From Thereva unica (Eukaryota > Arthropoda > Insecta > Diptera > Therevidae): a stretch of DNA of 64,000 nucleotides. Made by a program: the position numbers and the translations under genes. A model generated the notes under the pieces. It did no database searches. It was given only the letters and a program-made list of their open reading frames with translations, and was not told the DNA's origin. This document shows, piece by piece, positions 33,384 through 43,745 of this stretch. The stretch is from assembly GCA_949987705.1 (NCBI GenBank), contig OX465284.1, positions 67,937,470 to 68,001,469 on the forward strand, given 5' to 3'. The first letter of the stretch is position 1, and each line of letters opens with the position of its first letter.

Positions 33384-34593
33384 ATGGCTTCAAACATACC
33401 CCTTTATAAAGCCAACTCATTTTTAAAGAACAAATCAGTGGAAACGGATCAAAACCCCTCCCAAGTGATTTCGTCTACTGTTTTACAGTGCGAAAGACCT
33501 AGCCGTAAATACCTGCCAACAACATCCGCTCAAGCTCGAAAAATACAAAGAACAAGAAGGAAACGGTTTTTAAATGAACCTAATACTATAGGCGACGTTA
33601 TTATACCTGATAATTTAAAAGTAGTGGAAGGCGAAGAATTTTTAATTGCTCATGAACAATTTGGTAATGATTGCATTATTCTATTAGGAACTCTACGGAA
33701 CCTAAAGTATTTGTCAAGATCTAATATTTGGCTAGTTGATGGCACATTTCAAGTTGTACCAAGCATTTTAGGCAATTATATACGATTCATGGCATTGTTG
33801 GAACAAAAAATAATAATGATATAGTCCCTCTTATATATTGCCTAATGACAAAAAAAAGTTAAATGCTATGAAGAAATGCTGTTCCAATTGCTTAGATTTG
33901 CATGTGACAAAGGTGTAAATTTAAATCCCAAATAAGTATTGTCAGATTTCGAAAAAGCAAGTATAAAGGCTTTCAAAAATTTGTTCCCTTCTGCTACTTT
34001 CAAAGGATGCTTTTTTCATTTTGGGCAAATACTCTGGCGACGTCTTCAACTAGAAAAATTAGATAGAAGGTATGGCAATGATGAGGAATTTTCCTTGCAA
34101 ATAAGGAAATTAAAGGCATTAGCGTTCCTCCCTCCTCAAGAAATTCCAAGGTATTATGAGTCCACTAAAAATAGTGACGAAGATTTTTTAAAAATTGGAC
34201 GATTTCTGGAGAATAATTATATACATATATGGCAAAACTTTTGGAAGGGGCCAACGTATGAAACCACAGTTAACTCTAGAATTTTGGTCTGTTTTTGAAA
34301 ACATCGCATCCCATTTGCCTCGAACACAGAATAATGTAGAAGGTTGGCACAGGAGGTTGCGATCTTTAGTTGGAAGACCTCATACAGGTACGTACGATTT
34401 AATTCGGATAATTGGAAAAGAGGTAATAAACGTGTATAATGCGATTGACAAAATTTTAAACGGCCTCAGTAAAAAAGTAAGGAGAGAGTACCTCATGAGA
34501 GAAAAAAGAATTCAACGAATAATAGAAGAACGCGAGTCCTATTCCGAAAATGAATTTTTAAGCAGTATAGGTTTTAACTTAAGGTTGGGATAA
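33384..34593 (+). pseudogene. Mutator-like (MULE) transposase
   Basis: Starting at MASNIPLYKANSF (33384), the protein carries NIWLVDGTFQVVPSIL (first Asp), VLSDFEKASIKAFKNLFPSA (second Asp), FKGCFFHFGQILWRRLQ (the C..H segment) and LPRTQNNVEGWHRRLRS (the Glu), all typical of the MULE domain. At least three frameshifts (near 33800, 33850 and 34255, the first two in A-rich runs) and one TAA near 33933 disable it. The catalytic triad itself is intact. The DNA-binding zinc-finger N-terminus is not obvious. It would excise and insert the element through its inverted ends. Confidence 0.8.
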
Positions 34594-34853
34594 AAATGTA
34601 TAAAATTAATAATGTAAGTAACTTATTTAAATTTGTAACAGAAGTGTTTTTTTTTTGTTTTTGACAAAGAATGTCTATTTATGTTTATTTTATTGTTATT
34701 TTTGTTATCTGAAATGTTATTTATGTTTATTTTATTGTTATTTTTCATTTTTGTAATCTGAAAGGTTATTTATTTATGTTAACGACTTTGTAATTTATTA
34801 AATATTTTTCGATATATTTCTTTTTAATTCCTTTAGTTTTACTAATAATATTA

Positions 34854-34927
34854 GAACAAATCCAGAAAAAATCCAGAATAAAAAAATCGCGCGATTTTTT
34901 TATTCTGGATTTTCTCTGGATTTGTTC
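34854..34927. repeat. 74-bp near-perfect palindrome inside the MULE right end
   Basis: The sequence is symmetrical about 34890/34891 (AAAAAAATCGCGCGATTTTTTT at the centre). The inner 38 bp are perfect and there is one mismatch farther out. It separates the internal region from the right minisatellite and contains the same CCAGAAAAAATCC words as the array. Confidence 0.85.
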
Positions 34928-35131
34928 TGGATTTTGTCGTGTCTGGATTTTGTCGTTTCTGTATTTTGTCGTGTCTGGATTTTGTCGTTTCTGGATTTTG
35001 TCGTGTCTGGATTTTGTCGTTTCTGGATTTTGTCGTTTCTGGATTTTGTCGTTTCTGGATTTTGTCGTTTCTGGATTTTGTCGTTTCTGGATTTTGTCGT
35101 TTCTGGATTTTTTCTTTCTGGATTATGACGC
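34926..35131. repeat. Right terminal minisatellite array of the MULE
   Basis: About twelve units with a 16-bp period (TCTGGATTTTGTCGTT/G), starting at 34926, 34942, 34958 and so on, ending with degenerate units at 35102 and 35117. It produces long open frames on both strands that are not genes. Confidence 0.95.
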
Positions 35132-37495
35132 ATATCCGTTTTCGTTTACGAACTAGACCAGACAAAAATAATTTTAGAAATAGTGTGTCTCTCCTTTACA
35201 TATTCCTTCTTGCTCTGAAAATCTCTTACTTTTTAAGGAATTGGGTGTCAGAACTGTGCCCTAAAGTCCTCCATAAATATAGTGGTCTGCCGAAGACAAC
35301 TGTTGAACTGAAACATTGGAGTGCAGCCGATACCTTATCTGATTTATGACATCGACCTGCTGTATCCACCAATCCACCTATCGGTTACAATTTCGTTTTT
35401 TTTTTCTAGTAAAAACATGGTTATAAAACAATTTACCCAACCGACCTCCAGGCACAAGCGTAGCAAAATTCGTCGTCTACACTTCACCAAGCTGGTCGGG
35501 ATGCCGGGTTATCCCGAGAGACTGGTGCGTTTGTTGGGGCCTTAACTCATTATTTTCACACTAGAAGAGCATTACTAGGAAAAGCATAGCGAAACCACCG
35601 AAAGAAGCATCCAAAAAAACTAACATTGATTTACAGCATTTGCTCTAAAGTTGAAATATTCTTGCATGTCGTGATGACATTTATTACCTCTACACCGCAA
35701 GAAAGCCCACCTCTCAGTGATTTATGGAAAATTACCTTGACTACGGCGAAAAAACCTGACACGCAGCAATCATAGAACTAAGGTAATCGCATTCATCGGC
35801 GGCTGCTGCTGATGCTGGCCTTGTAACTTCTCCTCCAAGGCAGTAGTCATTAAACGCGAAGTTCGACAGAGGTGAGAAGATAAGAGTACTCCGTTCAAAG
35901 GAGCACCACCAATCCTCGTTGCCAGATTCGCCGTGTGGAAGTCGACTTCGTGCTCGGCACCGGCACGACCCGGGAGCCTCGGTAGCGCTGCGCAGGGCAT
36001 GTTGCAATTTTTCGAATGGCAACAAAGCTAAATACAATTTTCTCGGTTGATATCATCACGAAACCCATTCAGCAAATAATCTCTCAAAGTATATCTATTT
36101 TGGTCGTAAATAATGAATCCAATTTCTCGCAAACTCTCATTATGGCTACCGATGATTCGCTACCGAAAGCGGCGTAATACCTATGTGATCTAGGTAGTGC
36201 TGCGGAGCTATCCTTGGCATCCCACCCCTCCTTCCATTCTTCTGCTCATTTTGTGCATTAAGCCGGGATGAAGAAAAAATCCACTTCACCACTTAGCCAT
36301 TATTATTATGATTACAGTTCGCTCCATACCTGCACAATTTTATGCATATCCCAACAACACTTCCACCGTACGTACACAGAGTGGCGGGTACATAATGTAA
36401 AAGCACACAGCCCTCGCCCGGTTCCTGCTGCCGTGATTTGTATGTGGCAACGCAGAAGTAGGGTGCTCCAGCTGAGGATGAGAAATATCTTTGGGAGTCC
36501 CATCGTTATTACTTTGTCGTATAATTTCCCATTACTGATCTTCCTCTATGCCTTACTAGAGCTTTGCCCCGGCGAAGGTAACTCAAAGGTATTATGGTCT
36601 GCTGCAGAAGGACTGTGCTCTATAGTTTGTTGCTTTTTATCCAGCCTTGTGCGGCCGATTGTACTGCCTTTGTGAGACCGGTTTTATCCTGGCAGTCGTA
36701 CAGTCGGGATGGAGGAGAGATGGGCACCAGCGCCACTAGTGTAATGGATTATAACTCATCACAAAGGCAGCGTTCGTGAAATGGAAATAATTCCTACGTA
36801 ACGAAAATGCTGAAATATCTATGCCTCAAATCAGTTTGAAATTTCGCTTCTCCGGTGTGTTTTTGGGGATTGTACTTGCAGGAAGTTTGTTGTCAGTATT
36901 AAGGGTCCTGTTCAACCAGCTACAGCGGTTTTAATTTGCCCTTTGCAGTGGATGATGGTTAGCAATTGCAAGTACATCATTAAATGTGTGAGTGTGTGTG
37001 AATGAATCTAATTTAAAAAAAAAACAATAATTTTAGTTTATCTTATATTTGTGAAATGAATATTTATTTTGGCTAGTCGATTTACAGTCGATACCACTGC
37101 AGGCAGTGAAAACGCCCACCCAGCTTCCGTCAAGCCTCTTCCACAGGACTTTCTTTCATTAAAATAGGGGGTAGGTGATAGAAGAAAGCAAATCTGAGGT
37201 CGATTTATTAGTATCTCAGTTCCCCCTAAATTTTTCTTTACTCTGCTGACTGTTGATATACCACCCCCATCCTCGAGTATACATAAGTCACACTAGGTTG
37301 GTATACATCAACGAAGATAACCCTTAATTGTAAGTTTTAACAGGAACATCAACCTAGCTCAGATTTGGGGTAATTTGATAACCCTACACGGCATTCGCCA
37401 GGTATAAAATTTCGAAACCTGAGATATTTCGAATGAGTGACCTGAGAGCTTTTTTAAATTGCAAGAACAATGCTATGGTTTGAGATGAGATGGCT
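35132..37495. other. No recognisable gene
   Basis: Several frames of 60-135 residues occur (such as 36268-36675) but overlap one another on both strands and lack domain motifs. It may include unique host intergenic DNA. No repeat pair was detected by eye. Confidence 0.4.
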
Positions 37496-37499
37496 TCGT

Positions 37500-38190
37500 A
37501 TAGATGTTTTCAAACTCCGTGACACAAAAAAAATTGAACAGTTCTGCGCACTTCGTTTTTTTATGTTGCAGTGCTAAGTTCAGGAATCACCCTTTTTACT
37601 ACCAGTCCTTCATGTCGTTTGTCGTCATGGTGCAATGTCTAACAGCAAGCTTAGTAGGGGGGGAGGGAATAGGTTAAGGGTTATGAGGGTTCGAAGGGGT
37701 GTTGGAGAAGGTGACGATAAACCCTGCGTTTGGACTCTTGGATGTTGTATGAGCTCGGAAATACTGCCTGCGAGAGATTATTCCACAGTCGAGTTGTTCT
37801 ATTTACAAACGAAGTCATATCTTGTTGAGGGCGTGAAAGGGGAAGTTGCAGGTAGAGGGAATGAGACGAGTGGGCTAATCTGGTGTTTCGCTTATAAGAT
37901 TGCCGTGGAGGCAGGAGAGCGTTTATTTCGGAGGAACAGTCACTATGATAGTAGCGATAAAATGTTGTCAGTGCTGCTACATTCCTACGGTGGCGCAAGG
38001 GGTCGATGGTGGAGCAGTTGCCAAATTTAATAAATATTGTTCTATCATTTCCCCTCTTTTAAAATAATTTGAGAAGGGATTCATGCATGCCGACTGAATA
38101 AAGTTAATTTATCTTTATTATGCATTGCGCAGAGCTTTTCAATACATGTAAAACCCTTGGTCAATCAAGTCAATTTATTCATCATATAGG
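37500..38190. repeat. Dispersed repeat split by a LINE B fragment
   Basis: TTTTCAAACTCCGTGACAC, GAACAGTTCTGCGCAC (left of the insertion), then TTGCCAAATTTAATAAATAT, TCTATCATTTCCCC and CCGACTGAATAAAGTTAATT (right of it) match 56670-56940. The intervening 37555-38012 is the LINE B relic. Confidence 0.65.
37555..38012 (-). pseudogene. LINE B family 3' fragment
   Basis: The minus strand reads HRRNVAALTTFYRYYHSDCS and NRTTRLWNNLSQAVFPSSYN, matching LINE B (HRRNVAALVKFYRIYHNDCS, SRTTRLWNNLPQSVFPNSYN). The 3' UTR contains ACCAGTCCTTCATGTCGTTT in plus orientation, the complement of the GACATGACGGACTGGTAGTA motif of LINE B. It is a 5'-truncated insertion. Confidence 0.8.
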
Positions 38191-38559
38191 TCTAGGCTAT
38201 TTTTATACCCCTAAGTGATAAGGGTGGCCCTCAACCAAGGGGAACAGCTGAAAAATCTCAAAAAAAATTGTAATTTTGAAATTTTTCACTAGCGTCATGG
38301 CCAACCTTTTGTTTGACAGCTTCGTAAATGTAAAGTTGTCATTAAATTGAATCATTCCATTTAATGACAATTTCAAATTTGCGCAGCTGTCAAACAATAT
38401 GTAGGCCATGACGCTGTTGAAACAAAACTGAAATACAATAAGCAATATAGTATTCTAAATGTACATAGCGGCCGTCTCAAGAGGGCGGATTGCCACATTC
38501 TTTACAACCCCCTCTACATGGGTATCAAATGAAAGGGTTTGATAAGTAGAATACAATAT

Positions 38560-39235
38560 GCAATGTAGTAGCCCTGATAAGGCATCCCATCGGCTTAACC
38601 GGTTAATAATAGGGTACCAAATTTCCGCTTAAGTCGGATCTTCACCTAGCGGTCGGTGCACCTCCTTGTTTTCCTGGTATTCTGGTACTGTTGGTATCAC
38701 AGCCTTTATCGGCTGGTTAGTTGGATTCACTTACTTCAGGAGGTTTGGCACTCCAAAAATACTGTCTCTGGCAAGCTCGACGATTGTGAATCACCCGGCT
38801 GCTAAAAATGAGCTTCTACAACACCCAAGAGTGCGAACGCGAGGCTCACTGTCTCCTCCTCAAGCCTCCACCAGACTACCCATAACCTTTCATATTCTTC
38901 GTCATATCTTCAGGTTAAGCTTACTATGGGTCGCGCCAAAAGAGTTGATGCCGAGAAAGTCGCGTTTTCCGTGCGCAGTAGAATCCCCGCATGCCGTTCC
39001 CGTCCCTTTACCTAGTCGCAACAAAATTCGAAGGGGAAATTTGAAAATACATAAGCGCATTTCTTATCGATATGTGCGCAATTTTTATTTGTGTGCAGCT
39101 TTAATTTCCCCAGCTGCGCGCTCCGGCATCAACTCTTTTGGCGCGACCTCTACTAAACATTGCATCATTAGTTAAACGACATGATGGACTAGTGGTAAAA
39201 AGAGTGATGCCTGAGCTTGACCATGCCACATAAAG
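38560..39235 (+). repeat. SINE-like repeat with LINE B-derived 3' end, interrupted by a MITE
   Basis: The first part (GCCCTGATAAGGCATCCCAT ... GGCTGGTTAGTTGGATTCAC ... CAGGAGG) is shared with 57700-57960 and, in its central CAGGAGG segment, with the SINE at 40098-40573. The second part (CAACACCCAAGAGTGCGAAC ... GACATGATGGACTAGTGGTA) is the end of LINE B. A 220-bp MITE sits inside. The tRNA-like head is not recognisable here. Confidence 0.55.
38929..39148. mobile_element. 220-bp MITE with GGTCGCGCCAAAAGAGTTGA ends
   Basis: The left end reads GGTCGCGCCAAAAGAGTTGA then TGCC. The right end is its exact complement (GGCATCAACTCTTTTGGCGC then GACC). Both continue for ~24 bp. TACTA occurs just outside each end, two bases away, so the TSD is uncertain. 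No coding content. Confidence 0.75.
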
Positions 39236-39262
39236 AAAGCATACTTAATATACGTTAGATAT

Positions 39263-39553
39263 ATGGCGGCCATCTTAAGACCCGGTACTCCTTACTTCAC
39301 CCATAAGCCAATAGTACCCAATAAAAACCATCCATTGACTTGGTATTTTTCGAGATGTGAATTTTACACAGATGAAGTGCCTCAAAGATATAAAAACATA
39401 TTGAATATAATGCCTCGAAATTTTACAGAAATAATAATTGATTCTCTCATTAGAGGTTATAATAATAGAGTAAACCCTTCTAACGCAGAAGACGCACTTC
39501 TCAGCTGGGCCAAGAAAATATCACTAACTGAGCACAATCAAGCGCTGAGATGA
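39263..39553 (+). CDS. Unrecognised 96-residue open frame
   Basis: It begins MAAILRPGTPYFTHKPIV and includes NHPLTWYFSRCEFYTDEV and NPSNAEDALLSWAKKISL. Composition is protein-like and it does not overlap a repeat. However, I recognise no family, and it lies at the probable 3' UTR of the antisense LINE C. It may be a chance frame or an exon remnant. Confidence 0.2.
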   Translation: MAAILRPGTPYFTHKPIVPNKNHPLTWYFSRCEFYTDEVPQRYKNILNIMPRNFTEIIIDSLIRGYNNRVNPSNAEDALLSWAKKISLTEHNQALR

Positions 39554-39639
39554 GGCTCAAATAAATCATGCAAAATATACAAAACAAAACAAAAATATAA
39601 AAGAACACACAAAGAAGCATGCATCACATGAGACAAGCA

Positions 39640-40097
39640 GTCACACCAGGCCAAATAAACCCTTAACATGCGATTAATGGGTTCAAATTCGTAATTGGTG
39701 TAGAGGAATTGAGCCCTCTCAAATTATAACTGCTCTCTCGGAACCACGCACGGCGACTTAGAAAACCTGAGTCAACCCTTCCATGGAGGAGTTGGTAAAC
39801 GAATACAACATCGGCCACCTCATGACGCTTGTGGAAAGTGCTTAAGTACAGTAACTTAAGACGGTATTTATAAGATGGAAGAACTAAACGGGTTGTTAAA
39901 GTCCTGGACCTCCTTTTAAGAAAACCCAGGACTTAACTATCCTTGGAGGAAATATAGTTAATGCGAGCGGAAAACTCCAGCTTACTATCATATCTAATAA
40001 GAGATCTTTAACAAAATTCACACGAGGGACACCTTCATTAAAAGGTGTAGTTATAAATTAAAGGACTACGTCTCCTACTGAAAGTCATGACTTCGCA
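39640..40097 (-). pseudogene. LINE C C-terminal region
   Basis: Directly after the SINE the frame reads CEVMTFSRRRSPLIYNYTF. After frame changes it gives DSKLEFSARINYISSK, YRLKLLYLSTFHKRHEVADV and VFVYQLLHGRVDSGFLSR. These are typical of the post-RT region of jockey/CR1-like LINEs (FD.KL.F..HI…; YLS.L..RR...D). Confidence 0.65.
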
Positions 40098-40573
40098 TTT
40101 TTTTTTTTTTTTTTTTTTTTTTTATGTGAAAGACTAGAGTCACAGGAAACGCCCTTTATACTGTGTCCACAATCTATTTTCTTCATATAGAGTGCAGTGT
40201 CGAACAGCAGCTCTAGTCGGGGAGGAAAGGAACTGTCACAACCTACCAGCGATATTTTGCAGTCCACCTGCTCCCAACCATTACTGGCGACTTTGTCATC
40301 GGGGCATCGAGAAACAACTCGCTGGAGTGTTATGCCTCCTGAAACGAGTTGAATCTCATCAACCAACCGATGACATGCGCTTTGGTGAAGCGGGGAAGGG
40401 CTAAGGAAGGCTATGACAGAAGGAATCAGGAATGTAAAGAGGGAAGAAGAAAGAAGGAAAGTTATGTAGGTGGGAAAGTGGAAAAGGCGAAGGACCGTGG
40501 GGCCGGCCGGGATTCGAACCCGGGACCTCTGGGATAGTAGCCAGACGCCTTACTCCCTAGGCTACCGAGGCCC
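40098..40573 (-). mobile_element. tRNA-derived SINE with 26-nt poly(A) tail
   Basis: On the minus strand a tRNA-like head starts GGGCCTCGGTAGCCTAGGGA, with an A-box-like TAGCCTAGGGAG (plus 40552-40563) and a perfect B box GGTTCGAATCC (inside 40509-40522). Then comes a ~330-bp body and the 3' end CTTTCACAT followed by 26 A (T run 40098-40123). Its 3' 45 bp resemble the end of LINE B. It sits in LINE C, and the joined flanks recreate AGTAAATGCGAAGTC with an AAAT(G) duplication. RNA polymerase III would transcribe it from the internal boxes. Confidence 0.85.
40509..40563 (-). promoter_or_regulatory. Internal Pol III promoter (A and B boxes) of the SINE
   Basis: The A-box-like TAGCCTAGGGAG and the B box GGTTCGAATCC lie about 30 bp apart on the minus strand, as in tRNA genes. 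An intact B box suggests a young copy. Confidence 0.7.
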
Positions 40574-40957
40574 ATTTACTAATATTTAGAACCAGGTTGT
40601 TGTTAACACACCAAGAGTGAAAGTTGTTAAGGTCAATTTGCAAAAGCTTGCAATCCTCAATACTCTTAATGTGACGGTACAATTTGATGTCATCAGCGTA
40701 AATCAAGATTCTACAATATCTTAGCAAGTGAACAATGTCATAAATTGAAATAATGAAGAGTAGAAGAGCAAGATGACTGATTTGGGGGGCGCCGGATGAC
40801 GATTCTATTGTTGCAGATTTGGATCCACGGAAAAGAACTTGGTAGGTCCTGTCAGCTAAGTAAGACTGGAACCATACTAGAAGGGCTTGCGGAAAACCTA
40901 ATTTTATTAGTTTGAGAATTATAATGGAAGGAGAGCTTATCAAAGGTTACGTTAGGT
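40574..40957 (-). pseudogene. LINE C reverse transcriptase core
   Basis: The frame gives KLIKLGFPQALLVWFQSYLA, DRTYQVLFRGSKSAT, GAPQISHLALLLFIISIYDI and ILIYADDIKLYRHIKSIEDC. The YADD pair is intact. The usual PQGS is changed to PQIS. It ends in SWCVNNNLVLNISK where the SINE interrupts. Confidence 0.8.
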
Positions 40958-42114
40958 AACTGCCCCGCCAGGGAGCTCACTTAGGCACGCCATTGGGCCC
41001 ATTATGATGCCATTCTAGTGTTGGGACCTAGTTCAGGCCATTTCAAGCCATTTTGAGCTTTTGATAAAGCGACAGAGTCTAGGGACACCAATATTTTGCA
41101 GCTCGCTCAATCCTTCAAGGAAAGGTGAGCCAAGGAAGGCCCCTCTTTTCCTTGCTAGGGCGGGACATGTACAGAGAAGATGGGAGACAGTTTCTTCCTA
41201 TTCTTCATTACCACAACTTCTGCATAAGACGTTGTAGGGAAGTCCTAATGTTTCGGCGTGTGGGCCAAAGGGACAGTGACCAGTCAGCACTTTTACCACA
41301 TGGCTTATCTCCTTTTTGTACAACTCAACAAGAGATTTTGAACCCTTTGCGTCCAAAGTTGGCCACATTGAATGAAGAGTGCGATACACCGTTGCTGTGG
41401 TCCATCTCAGCCCAGTTCGAGCTAAGCTGATTTTTCTCTCAGCTAGTTTATAGGTGGCTAAGGGCATTCCCATTCGGGTTAAGTGGGGTGTCCTTTCCAC
41501 TTCGGTTCCCTGTCTAGCAAGCTCATCTGCCCTACAGTTTCCTGGGCAGTCCTGAGTGGCAGTCTCACACAGAGACCTGCGGCAGCTCAGAAGAGTCGTG
41601 GATGTTGTGACGACAGAATTAAGAGCCTTGAGGGCCGCTTGGCTATCTGATGGAATACATACATATATTCTTATGAGATATATTATTTATCTTCAACCAT
41701 TCAAGAGCCTCCCAGATCGCAGTGACTTCCGCTTGGAAGACGCTGCAGTGGTCGGTTAGACGAAGAGGGGTATTTATATTTAATGCCTCGGAAAAAATAC
41801 CAGCGCCTACACTGTTCCCAATATTTGAGCCTCTGTGAAGATACATAATGATCCAGTTGGGATAACACTATCTGTCCAGTCATCTCTTGCCGGAATGATG
41901 GTATTGAAACCTTTCACCAAGGTCCACGTAAGTGTAGTATAATCTAGGTTGTTTGCAACGGTGGCGAACTTCCTAAGGATGGATGAGTAGCCATATGAGT
42001 ATGGAGTCCATCCAAGGGAAGCCTTTGTCCTGGCAGCCGCCCAGGCTGCCATTTGCTCGGCGTGTATGTCCAAAGAAGTAAGATGCAATAAGACATCCAG
42101 CCTACCGGCAAGGT
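40958..42114 (-). pseudogene. LINE D fragment with RNase H (I/LOA-like) inside LINE C
   Basis: The minus strand reads DVLLHLTSLDIHAEQMAAWA, AARTKASLGWTPYSYGYSS, then an RNase H domain (VGAGIFSEALNINTPLRL, HCSVFQAEVTAIWEALEWLK), then VVKVLTGHCPFGPHAETLGL and CRSCGNEE, the Cys-rich tail. RNase H is found in I/R1/LOA-type LINEs. Frames are broken several times. The plus-strand 3' edge has TAACGTAACC-like words. Confidence 0.75.
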
Positions 42115-42541
42115 CTAGCTAAAATCAGTGTAAACACAATCAGTTTGGTAGCTGGAACCGAAGTCCTCGGCAGCATGAGAAGTAAACTCGAGTAGATTGG
42201 TGGTGGAGGAACGAGCTGCAAGAAAACCATGCTGATTCGTTGAGATGAGTTGAGGCGCGGTTGCAGAATAAATGATTGATTCAAAAAGTTTCAATATGAC
42301 AAACAGCTTCACAACTGATTTTATAATTCGATATTTCATTCTTGCTTCCGCTTTTATGAATAGGGATTATGTACGAATTTTTCCAGATAATAGTTACATT
42401 TTTAAGATTTGCATTAATTTTACATGTACCTGTTCTTTGGTGATAGTCCCACTGACACTGAACACTGATGACCGAACCTTGTTTGAGAAAGTTTTTCAAA
42501 TTTCGGTGCAAAACAGGGTTATTGTACAAGTGTTTTACCAA
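42115..42541 (-). pseudogene. LINE C reverse transcriptase, N-terminal part
   Basis: IIWKNSYIIPIHKSGSKNEI and SNYK (RT motif 1) are followed in another frame by VKLFVILKLFESIIYS, STNQHGFLAARSSTTNLLEF and CVYTDFS (motifs 2 and 3). The frame ends at the LINE D junction. Confidence 0.75.
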
Positions 42542-42849
42542 TATTTATTTTAAATGGAGTGAGCCCTTTTAAACAAATTAGTTTTGATGTGTTTTAAAAT
42601 GAAGCACGTATAAAACACTTGCTGACAATCTTGAATACTTGCTCAGTTGCGGTAGTCAACATGCCATTTTTTAATTTTTGGTAGTTCAATTTTTAATAAC
42701 TGTGTTCCTTTTCTACTTTTTAGTACTTCCGAGCAGAGCAGAAAAGGAATGCAGAATTAGTTGATTTGAATAAAACCTAACCTAACATTTTTGAAAATAT
42801 TTATGTCACAATAATTACAGCGCGTATCAAATCAATTAATTCAACTCAA

Positions 42850-43745
42850 TAAAACCTCATAAGTCGAGTGATAAACAGAGTGAGAATACAGAGCAATGTA
42901 TCGGTGCCCTTTGAAACGAACAGAGGCCTCGGGGAAGGAGACTCCCTATCCTGCTTACTATTTAACAACTTATTAGAAAAAGAGATCCAAGAGACACGCA
43001 TTGAACCCAGAGGGACAATTCTAAACAAATCTATTCAGTAATGGTATATGAAGATGATATAATCATCATAGGCAGGTCAACGGCTGCAGGAAAGGAAGCC
43101 CAAATCTGGACTTATTATCAATGAAAATAAAACGAAACATATGCGGATCGCTAATAGAAAAAGAACAGGACAAAATATAACAACCGACAGATATAACATA
43201 GAATCCATAAACGAGTTCAAGACAACATTAAGGCGGAAATTGAGAGAAGAACACTGCTAGCGAACAAAACAGAATGTTAAAATACTTTAAATCAAAAATA
43301 ATAACCAGGACTGCCAAATTTAAGTTATACAAAGCAGTAATACAACCAGTACTGATGTACGGATCGGAAGCATGGACGCTTACTAGGCATGACGAGCAGC
43401 TCTTCGGAACCTCCGAAAGAAAAGTCCTCCGCAGGATCACAGGCATTTACTGCGAATAGGGTGTCTGGAGAAGAAGATACAATTACGAATTGTACCAAAT
43501 ATACAAAGAACCTGACATAACCAAATAGGACATATGTATATTGAGAATACTGATAGGACATGTATTGAGAATGCTTGAAGAAGCGCCCCCAAAAATCCAG
43601 TTTCTCCAAACGCATGAGGGAAGAAGGTCACAAGGTCACACATATAAAGACGACACCGAAATGGCCTTGCGAACAATTGGGATCACCAACTGGAAGAGAA
43701 AGACGCAGGACCAAGAACGTTGGCAGTTGAGTAGACCAAAGTAAA
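42850..43745 (+). pseudogene. RTE-like reverse transcriptase and C-terminus, decayed
   Basis: Pieces in several frames read ETNRGLGEGDSLSCLLFNN (the QGDSLSP-type motif), YMKMI/EDDIIII (the ADD region), KLYKAVIQPVLMYGSEAWTL, ERKVLRRITGIYCE, ILIGHVLRMLEEAPPK and KDDTEMALRTIGITNWKRK. These are the ordered landmarks of RTE/Bov-B-like endonuclease-RT proteins. Many frameshifts and stops. Confidence 0.7.

Larger units (their letters stand above)
32402..35131 (+). mobile_element. MULE with minisatellite terminal inverted repeats
   Basis: The left end (32402-32490) is about five copies of a 16-bp unit close to AAAATCCAGAAACGAC. The right end (34926-35131) is about twelve copies of the complementary unit TCTGGATTTTGTCGTT. 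Outermost units align too (CCAGAAATTCAAAATCC versus the reverse of the last right units). Between them is a decayed Mutator-like transposase. Tandem-repeat inverted ends with a MULE transposase recall Foldback (FB/NOF) elements of Drosophila. No clear 8-10-bp TSD was found. Confidence 0.7.
39640..42541 (-). mobile_element. LINE C: non-LTR retrotransposon broken by a LINE D fragment and a SINE
   Basis: Minus-strand segments 42541-42115 (RT entry), 40957-40574 (RT core) and 40097-39640 (C-terminus) belong to one jockey/CR1-like element. A LINE D piece (42114-40958) separates DFS from KAFD-like sequence. The SINE (40573-40098) is inserted precisely inside the SKCEV codons. Later stops and frameshifts are frequent. 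Confidence 0.7.

Noticed and set aside
34926..35131. Possible CRISPR array
   Set aside because: The units are contiguous with no unique spacers, the setting is eukaryotic, and the array is mirrored at the other end of a MULE.
34851..35349. Overlapping open frames of 68-136 residues on both strands
   Set aside because: They are translations of the 16-bp minisatellite array, which has no stop in several frames, not genes.
36268..36675. 135-residue plus-strand frame
   Set aside because: It overlaps other frames on both strands, has no recognisable domain and no splice or start context worth defending.
35132..37495. Possible host gene
   Set aside because: No exon with convincing domain content or splice signals was found. 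Reported as unannotated DNA instead.
40498..40573. Functional tRNA gene
   Set aside because: The anticodon loop would be 8 nt and the acceptor stem has mismatches at its last two pairs. The tRNA-like part continues into a SINE body with a poly(A) tail.
42776..42786. Telomere-like CCTAACCTAAC
   Set aside because: Only two short units, in line with scattered insect-style motifs near LINE ends. Not a telomeric array.
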